A DNA stretch of 64,000 nucleotides from Streptomyces sp. NBC_01351. Its GTDB lineage: Bacteria; Actinomycetota; Actinomycetes; Streptomycetales; Streptomycetaceae. A model generated the notes under the pieces. It was not told the DNA's origin, did no database searches, and saw only the letters and a program-made list of their open reading frames with translations. The position numbers and the translations under genes were made by a program. Below, one piece after another: positions 58,671 to 64,000 of this stretch. Location of the stretch: positions 4,026,501-4,090,500 of the forward strand of contig NZ_CP108356.1 in the NCBI RefSeq assembly GCF_036237315.1. Reading direction: 5' to 3'. Each line of letters starts with the position of its first letter. The first letter of the stretch is position 1.

Positions 58671-58780
58671 CGCGGCACCCTCCTCCCCGGGACACACCAC
58701 GGGAGCACCGGTGCCGCGAACTCCGCGCGCGCCCGTGCGCGGAGCCACCGTCACCACTGCTTCCGTGGAGTGTTTCCGCC

Positions 58781-59503
58781 ATGAAGACCTCTCGCGTCTC
58801 CTTCGCCGCCGCGCTCGCCGCCGGTACCGTCCTCCTCCTGTCCGGTCCCGCCTCCGCCCACGTCGGCGTGCAACCCGTCGGGGAAGCTGCCAAGGGCGGC
58901 TATGCGACTCTCAACTTCAAGGTCCCCAACGAACGCGACAACGCTGCGACCACCCAGCTCGAGGTCAACTTCCCGGTCGACCAGCCGCTCACGTCCGTCA
59001 TGCCGCAGGACATCCCCGGCTGGACGTCCACCGTCGAGAAGACCAAGCTCGACAAGCCGCTCACCGTCCACGGCAAGCAGATCAACGAGGTCGTCACCAA
59101 GGTCACCTGGACCGGCGGCAAGATCGAGTCCGGCAAGTTCCAGCAGTTCCCGGTCTCCGTCGGCAAGCTCCCCGAGAACGCGGACCAGATGGTCTTCAAG
59201 TCCATCCAGACCTACGACAACGGCGAGGTCGTCCGCTGGATCGAGGAAGCCAAGGAAGGCGCCGCGGAACCGCAGAACCCGGCGCCCGTCCTGAAGCTGA
59301 CCGCCGCCAAGGGCGCCGACCACCACGGTGACGACAAGAACTCCAAGGACGCGAAGACCGCCAAGGACGCGGCGCAGAACCACGACAAGGCCGACGCCAA
59401 GCACGGCGCCGACAACACGGCGCGCGCCCTCGGCATCGCCGGCATCGTCATCGGGCTCGGTGGTGTCGCCTTCGGTATCGCCTCCCGCCGCCGCTCCGCC
59501 TGA
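58781..59503 (+). CDS. YcnI-family (DUF1775) copper-related membrane-anchored protein
   Basis: 240 residues. Signal peptide MKTSRVSFAAALAAGTVLLLSGPASA-HVGV: the mature protein begins with His, the key Cu(II)-brace residue of YcnI. DUF1775 pattern: GGYATLNFKVPNERDNAATTQLEVNFP, PGWTSTVEKTKLDKPL, VTWTGGKIESGKFQQFPVSVGKLPE, VVRWIE. A Lys/Asp linker leads to one C-terminal helix (ALGIAGIVIGLGGVAFGIASRRR). Binds copper on the outer face of the membrane. Confidence 0.9.
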   Translation: MKTSRVSFAAALAAGTVLLLSGPASAHVGVQPVGEAAKGGYATLNFKVPNERDNAATTQLEVNFPVDQPLTSVMPQDIPGWTSTVEKTKLDKPLTVHGKQINEVVTKVTWTGGKIESGKFQQFPVSVGKLPENADQMVFKSIQTYDNGEVVRWIEEAKEGAAEPQNPAPVLKLTAAKGADHHGDDKNSKDAKTAKDAAQNHDKADAKHGADNTARALGIAGIVIGLGGVAFGIASRRRSA

Positions 59504-59541
59504 CCCATCCGAACCATCCCCGATCACAGGGACACCTCTTC

Positions 59542-60192
59542 ATGCGCACCACACGTGTGACGGTCGCCGCCCTCCTCGCGGCGGCCGCACTCACCCTCAC
59601 CGCCTGCGGCGACCCGGCCAAGCCCGGCACGGTCACCCAAATCTCCGGCGGCCAGAGCAACGCGAAGGCCGCGACCGTCCTGGACCGCCCCTTCACCAAG
59701 CCGGAGCTCGTCCTCACGGACACCACCGGCAAGCCGTGGAACCTGCGCGAGCAGACCAAGGGCAAGCCGACGCTCATCTACTTCGGCTACACCAACTGCC
59801 CCGACGTGTGCCCGCTGACGATGAGCAACATCGCCGTCGCCAAGAAGGCGCTCCCCAAGGCCGACCAGGCTGATCTCCAGGTCGTCTTCGTCACCACCGA
59901 CCCCGAACGGGACACTCCCGAATCCCTCGGCTCGTGGCTCAAGGCCCAGGACCCCGCGTTCGTCGGGCTCACCGGGGACTTCACCACCATCCAGGCCGCC
60001 GCGCGCTCGCTCGGCATCGGCATCGAGGCCGCCAAGAAGGACACCAACGGCAAGGTCGTCTCCATGCACGGCGCCCAGGTCATCGCGTTCTCGCCCAAGA
60101 CCGACGAGGGCTACGTCCTCTACGGCGAGGGCACCACCGTCGACGACTACACCAAGGACCTGCCGAAGATCATCAAGGGAGAGAACCCGTGA
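59542..60192 (+). CDS. sco: Sco1/SenC-family copper metallochaperone lipoprotein
   Basis: 216 residues. Lipobox LTLTACG near residue 23. Thioredoxin-like fold with the copper-binding CxxxC (YTNCPDVCPLTM) and the distant His (SMHGAQV), plus VVFVTTDPERDTPESLGSWL, the standard Sco signature. It delivers copper to the CuA site of cytochrome oxidase and, in S. lividans, is needed for development under low copper. GTGA overlap couples it to the PCuAC gene. Confidence 0.93.
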   Translation: MRTTRVTVAALLAAAALTLTACGDPAKPGTVTQISGGQSNAKAATVLDRPFTKPELVLTDTTGKPWNLREQTKGKPTLIYFGYTNCPDVCPLTMSNIAVAKKALPKADQADLQVVFVTTDPERDTPESLGSWLKAQDPAFVGLTGDFTTIQAAARSLGIGIEAAKKDTNGKVVSMHGAQVIAFSPKTDEGYVLYGEGTTVDDYTKDLPKIIKGENP

Positions 60193-60671
60193 CCGCCCGC
60201 ACCACCGGCACCCTCGCCGCCGCCCTCTCCCTGACGGCAGCACTCGCCATATCCGGCTGCTCCTCGGACTCCGGCGACTCCGGCAACGGCAAGCCGAAGA
60301 TGACGGTCAGCGGCGCCTACATGCCGCAGCCCGTCAACGACAAGATGGCCGGCGCCTTCATGGTCATCAAGAACGACTCCAAGACCGCCGACAAGCTCAC
60401 CGGCGTCACCTCCGCGCTCTCCGACGATCTCCAGATCCACGAGACCAAGGACCAGAAGATGCAGCAGGTCCCCTCCATGGACGTGCCTGCCAACGGTGAA
60501 CTCAAGCTGGAACGCGGCGGCAACCACGTCATGTTCATGGGCCTCAAGAGCACCCCGAAGGTCGGCGACAAGGTCACGGTCGAGCTGCGCTTCGAGAAGG
60601 CCGACCCGGTCAAGGTCGAGCTGGACGTGAAGGAACGGACCTACAACGCCCAGAACAGCAACGGTCACTGA
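60189..60671 (+). CDS. ecuC: PCuAC-family extracytoplasmic copper chaperone (ECuC)
   Basis: 160 residues from GTG 60189, which overlaps the Sco stop. Lipoprotein signal with LAISGCS. The Cu(I) motif H-M-x10-M-x21-H-x-M is present as QIHETKDQKMQQV...GGNHVMFMGL. In S. lividans the ECuC protein hands Cu(I) to Sco. Same operon order (sco, ecuC, copCD, dtpA). Confidence 0.92.
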   Translation: MTARTTGTLAAALSLTAALAISGCSSDSGDSGNGKPKMTVSGAYMPQPVNDKMAGAFMVIKNDSKTADKLTGVTSALSDDLQIHETKDQKMQQVPSMDVPANGELKLERGGNHVMFMGLKSTPKVGDKVTVELRFEKADPVKVELDVKERTYNAQNSNGH

Positions 60672-60699
60672 CGGACCCGCACCGAGGGACTGACACGCC

Positions 60700-62745
60700 A
60701 TGACGACCACCGCCCCCGCCCCCTCCGCGGCCCGCGTCCGCGCCACGGCACTGCTGCCGCGGCTCGCGCTGGTCCTCGCAGCCATGCTGGCAATCCTGTT
60801 CACCGCGGCCGCCCCGGCCACGGCACACGCAGCACTCACCGCGAGCGACCCCAAGGACGGGGCGGTGGTCGCCACGGCCCCCGCCCAGGTCACGCTCTCC
60901 TTCTCGGAGCAGGTCGCCATGGGCGACGACTCCATCCGGGTCCTGGACCCCCAGGGCAAGCGCGTGGACACCGGCGAACTGCACGACCTGTGCAGCGCGA
61001 ACACCATCCGCTACGGCACCGCGCTGCGCGCCGGTCTACCCAACGGCACGTACACCGTGGCCTGGCAGGCCGTCTCCGCCGACAGCCATCCCATCGCCGG
61101 CGCCTTCACCTTCTCCATCGGTGCCCCCTCCGCCACCACCGTTTCCCTTCCCGCCCAACAGGTGGGCGGCGGCCCGGTGGGCATCGCCTACGGCATCGCC
61201 CGCTACGCCGCCTACGCGGGCTTCGCCGTCCTCGTCGGCGCCGCCGCCTTCATCCTGCTGTGCTGGCGCCGCGGCGCCGCGCAGCGGCCGCTCCAGAAGC
61301 TCATCGTGCGCGCCTGGGTCACCCTGACCACCGCCACCCTCGTGATGCTGGTGCTCCGCGCCCCCTACACCGGGTCCGGGAAGTTCGGCGATGCCTTCGA
61401 CCTCGACGGGCTGCGTGCCGTCCTGGCGACCAAGACCGGCGCCTCGCTCGTCTCCCGCCTGCTCCTGCTGGGGGCCGCCGCCCTGTTCATCGCGGTCCTC
61501 CTCGGTGTCTACGCACGTCGCCAGCAGGGCTCCGAAAGCACCGAGGAGGGCTTGGAGAGCGGCTCGGAGCAGGGCTCTGCGGACGGCCCGGAGGAGGGCT
61601 CGGAGGACACCGGGGACGCCCGGGACGCCGACGACCTCACCTTCGGACTGGCCATCGGCGGCGCGGTCGTCTCCGCCGGCATCGCCGCCACCTGGGCCCT
61701 CTCCGAACATGCCTCCACCGGTATCCAGCCCGGCATCGCCATGCCCGCCGACATCCTCCACCTGCTGGCCGTGGCCACCTGGCTCGGCGGTCTCGCGGCC
61801 CTGCTCGTCGCCCTCCACAAGGTCCCCGGGATCGAGCGCGCCGCCGTCCAGCGCTTCTCCAAGGTCGCCTTCGTCAGCGTCCTGGTCCTCGCCGTCACCG
61901 GCGTGTACCAGTCCTGGCGCCAGATCGGCAGCTGGTCCGCGCTCACCGGGACCGACTACGGACGACTGCTGCTCGTGAAGGTCGGCCTGGTCGCCGTCCT
62001 CGTCGCCCTCGCCTACCTGTCCCGCAGGTGGACCGGCCGGCTCGCCGACACCCAGCCGACCGAGGTGGGGGCACCCGGCGATGTTTCACGTGAAACAGCC
62101 ACCGATGTTTCGCCCCCAGCCACCGCTGGGGGTACCCCCAGTGAAACCGAGTCCGTCACCGTCCCGGCCGACCCCAAGCGAGCCGCCCAGCTGGCCCGCC
62201 AGCACGCCGCCCGAGAGAGCGCGCGCGAGAAGCAGGTCCGCGACGCGGACCCGGACCGTACCGGTCTGCGCCGCTCCGTCCTCGCCGAGGCCGCTGTCGC
62301 CGTGATCCTGCTCGCCGTCACCACGGTCCTCACCAGCACCGAGCCCGGGCGCACCGTCGAGCAGGAGACGAGCCGCGGTTCCGCCGCCCCCGCCGTGCCC
62401 GACCGCGCGGTCAAGGTCACCTTGCCCTTCGACACCAGCGGCCCGAACGGCAAGGGGGCGGTCCGGCTGGAGCTCGACCCCGGCCGGGTCGGCGCCAACA
62501 CCTTGCACCTGTGGGCCGAATCCGGAGACGGCAAGCCCCTCGACCTCCCCGAGATCAAGGTCGCCTTCACCCTCTCCGCCAAGGACATCGGGCCCCTGCC
62601 GCTCGTCCCCGAACGCGCCGGCCCCGGACACTGGACCGCGTCCGGTGTCCAGCTGCCGCTCGCCGGGGAATGGCGCATCGACGTGACCGTACGCACCTCC
62701 GACATCGACCAGACGACCGTCCAGAAGAACGTGAAGATCGGCTGA
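60700..62745 (+). CDS. CopC-CopD fusion copper protein
   Basis: 681 residues. Signal peptide, then CopC domain beginning at the metal His (ATAHAALTASDPKDGAVVATAPAQVTLSFSEQV, with SADSHPIAG near 125). CopD-type membrane domain with eight helices (for example IAYGIARYAAYAGFAVLVGAAAFILL, MPADILHLLAVATWLGGLAALLVAL, RLLLVKVGLVAVLVALAYLSRRW). An acidic Glu/Gly/Ser-rich loop (STEEGLESGSEQGS) and a C-terminal extracytoplasmic domain follow. It carries copper across or into the membrane. A parS site (62082-62097) is in the linker, read as GDVSRETA. Confidence 0.9.
   Translation: MTTTAPAPSAARVRATALLPRLALVLAAMLAILFTAAAPATAHAALTASDPKDGAVVATAPAQVTLSFSEQVAMGDDSIRVLDPQGKRVDTGELHDLCSANTIRYGTALRAGLPNGTYTVAWQAVSADSHPIAGAFTFSIGAPSATTVSLPAQQVGGGPVGIAYGIARYAAYAGFAVLVGAAAFILLCWRRGAAQRPLQKLIVRAWVTLTTATLVMLVLRAPYTGSGKFGDAFDLDGLRAVLATKTGASLVSRLLLLGAAALFIAVLLGVYARRQQGSESTEEGLESGSEQGSADGPEEGSEDTGDARDADDLTFGLAIGGAVVSAGIAATWALSEHASTGIQPGIAMPADILHLLAVATWLGGLAALLVALHKVPGIERAAVQRFSKVAFVSVLVLAVTGVYQSWRQIGSWSALTGTDYGRLLLVKVGLVAVLVALAYLSRRWTGRLADTQPTEVGAPGDVSRETATDVSPPATAGGTPSETESVTVPADPKRAAQLARQHAARESAREKQVRDADPDRTGLRRSVLAEAAVAVILLAVTTVLTSTEPGRTVEQETSRGSAAPAVPDRAVKVTLPFDTSGPNGKGAVRLELDPGRVGANTLHLWAESGDGKPLDLPEIKVAFTLSAKDIGPLPLVPERAGPGHWTASGVQLPLAGEWRIDVTVRTSDIDQTTVQKNVKIG
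62082..62097. other. parS chromosome-partition site
   Basis: Perfect TGTTTCACGTGAAACA inside the CopC-CopD gene, read as Val-Ser-Arg-Glu-Thr as in the other intragenic copies. Confidence 0.92.
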
Positions 62746-62750
62746 ACAGC

Positions 62751-64000
62751 GTGACCGACAGCAACCCCGACATCGAGATCTCCCGGCGCCGGCTGCTGGG
62801 CACCGTCGGCGCCGCAGGCGCCGCGGGGCTCGCGCTCGGCGCCGCCGGCGGCGCAGCCGCCCACTCCGCGTTCGCCGACCCCGGGAGGGGCTCCGCCTCC
62901 GGCGGCGCCGGAAGCCTGTCCTCCCTCGGCGCCACCCGGGTCGCCTTCGACGGGGACCACCAGGCCGGCATCACCACCCCCCTCCAGGCCAAGGGCCACG
63001 TCCTCGCCTTCGACCTCGTCGCCGGAGCCGGCCGTACCGAGGCGGCCGCGCTGTTGCGGCGCTGGTCCGACACCGCACGGCGGCTGATGGCGGGCGAGAC
63101 CGCCACGACCGCCGACAGCGGCATCGCCCTCGACGCCGGGCCGTCCTCCCTCACCGTCACCTTCGGCTTCGGCCACTCCTTCTTCGACCGCACCGGTCTC
63201 ACAGCCCGCCGCCCCGCCGCTCTCGACCCGCTGCCGGACTTCTCCTCCGACCGGCTCGACGCCCAGCGCAGCAACGGCGACCTGTGGATCCAGATCGGCG
63301 CGAACGACGGACTCGTCGCCTTCCACGCCCTGCGTGCCCTGCAGAAGGACGCGGGGGACGCCGCCCGGGTCCGCTGGCAGATGAACGGCTTCAACCGGTC
63401 CCCCGGTGCGACCGGCACCCCGATGACCGCCCGCAACCTGATGGGCCAGATCGACGGCACCGGGAACCCGAAGCCCGCGCAGCCCGACTTCGACAAGCGG
63501 ATCTTCGTCCCCGATGCGGGCCCCGGTCCTGCCGAACACGCGTGGATGGCCGGGGGCTCGTACGCCGTCGTGCGACGCATCCGCATGCTCCTGGACGACT
63601 GGGACAAGCAGTCGCTCGCACAGCAGGAGCAGGTCATCGGCCGTACCAAGGCCACCGGCGCCCCGCTGACCGGCGGCACCGAGACCACCCCGATGGCACT
63701 GGACAAGTTCGGGGCCGACGGCAAGCCCGTCATCCCGTCCAATGCCCACGCCCGGATCTCCGCCCCGGCGCAGAACGGCGGGGCCGCCATGCTGCGGCGT
63801 CCCTTCTCCTTCCACGACGGGATCGCCGCCGACGGCACTCCCGACGCGGGGCTCCTCTTCATCTGCTGGCAGGCCGATCCGCTGCGCGGCTTCGTACCCG
63901 TCCAGCGCAAGCTCGACCGCGGCGACGCCCTGTCGGACTTCATCCGGCACGAGTCCAGCGGCCTGTACGCCGTCCCGCCCGGCCCGCGCGCCGGGGAGTA
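62751..64000 (+). CDS. dtpA: Tat-exported DyP-type haem peroxidase, 3' end cut by the window
   Basis: 416 complete codons from GTG 62751, four bases after the copCD stop. Twin-arginine signal SRRRLLGTVGAAGAAGLALGA. DyP landmarks: MGQIDGTGNPKP (catalytic Asp of GxxDG near 233), GSYAVVRRIRM (Arg region), LRRPFSFHDG (proximal haem ligand His region) and FICWQADPLRGFVPVQRKLDRGDALSDFIRHESSGLYAVPPG. The last bases GAG-TA cannot be resolved to a stop; related proteins extend about 10 residues further (EYVGQ...). In S. lividans DtpA works with Sco and ECuC in GlxA copper maturation. EfeB is a close alternative family. Confidence 0.9.
   Translation, partial: MTDSNPDIEISRRRLLGTVGAAGAAGLALGAAGGAAAHSAFADPGRGSASGGAGSLSSLGATRVAFDGDHQAGITTPLQAKGHVLAFDLVAGAGRTEAAALLRRWSDTARRLMAGETATTADSGIALDAGPSSLTVTFGFGHSFFDRTGLTARRPAALDPLPDFSSDRLDAQRSNGDLWIQIGANDGLVAFHALRALQKDAGDAARVRWQMNGFNRSPGATGTPMTARNLMGQIDGTGNPKPAQPDFDKRIFVPDAGPGPAEHAWMAGGSYAVVRRIRMLLDDWDKQSLAQQEQVIGRTKATGAPLTGGTETTPMALDKFGADGKPVIPSNAHARISAPAQNGGAAMLRRPFSFHDGIAADGTPDAGLLFICWQADPLRGFVPVQRKLDRGDALSDFIRHESSGLYAVPPGPRAGE

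Overview
The window is high-GC chromosomal DNA from a Streptomyces. Third codon positions are strongly G/C, GTG and TTG starts are common, and stop/start overlaps (ATGA, GTGA, TGATG) are frequent. Gene families typical of the genus are present, including an SSI-like inhibitor, SigE-family and SigF-like sigma factors, RsbW-like ATPases and the Sco/ECuC/CopCD/DtpA copper locus. Five copies of the ParB site parS (TGTTTCACGTGAAACA or one mismatch) show that the window lies in the origin-proximal core of the chromosome.

Layout. 1-4.6 kb: end of a SigF/SigB-type sigma factor, a lipoprotein, a MarR-regulated DHA2 drug exporter and a TetR regulator. 4.6-10.5 kb: cell-envelope glycosyltransferases (a GT39 enzyme and a GT2-GtrA fusion that is apparently frameshifted) and a two-component system. 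10.7-16.6 kb: secreted endonuclease/phosphatase-fold protein, amidohydrolase, monooxygenase, DUF2797 and Lrp pair, SMP-30 lactonase, PH-domain protein, tRNA-Arg and tRNA-Ser(GCT). 16.7-23.7 kb: SSI-like protease inhibitor, a large PAS/pseudo-kinase/receiver protein, a fatty-acyl-CoA ligase and a SigE-family sigma factor. 23.8-28.6 kb: a five-gene operon in the same order as the mycobacterial igr steroid side-chain operon (fadE28, chsH2, fadE29, chsH1, ltp2 types). 28.8-30.1 kb: an Asn-rich secreted protein and a small unknown protein.

30.5-42.9 kb: a compact integrative element (about 12.27 kb, actinomycete ICE type) inserted in the 3' half of tRNA-Ser(TGA), bounded by 58-bp identical att cores. 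From left to right it carries an HTH protein plus PP2C-like phosphatase pair on the minus strand, a regulatory/leader region with a 14-bp inverted repeat and a boxA-like antitermination motif, a tightly overlapping plus-strand run of small proteins, a DUF2637 protein, a C5-methyltransferase overlapped by a second open frame, spd-like proteins, TraB-type translocase, a candidate clr locus, Prim-Pol, a small protein, a P4-type helicase, an iteron-like repeat, Xis and a tyrosine integrase. traB and the Prim-Pol gene each contain a TTA codon, which suggests bldA control.

42.9-64 kb: secreted trypsin-like protease, a LysR/cysteine dioxygenase/YeiH-exporter sulfur cluster, HtrA protease, glycerophosphodiester phosphodiesterase, two RsbW-like ATPases, a SEC-C protein, a GAF-SpoIIE phosphatase, aminopeptidase P, and a copper-trafficking operon (membrane protein, YcnI, Sco1, PCuAC, CopC-CopD, DyP peroxidase) that runs off the right edge.

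The parts most likely to repay attention are the HTH-phosphatase module with its inverted-repeat control region, the dual-frame methyltransferase segment, the element's candidate clr and iteron loci, and the degenerate kinase/receiver protein.
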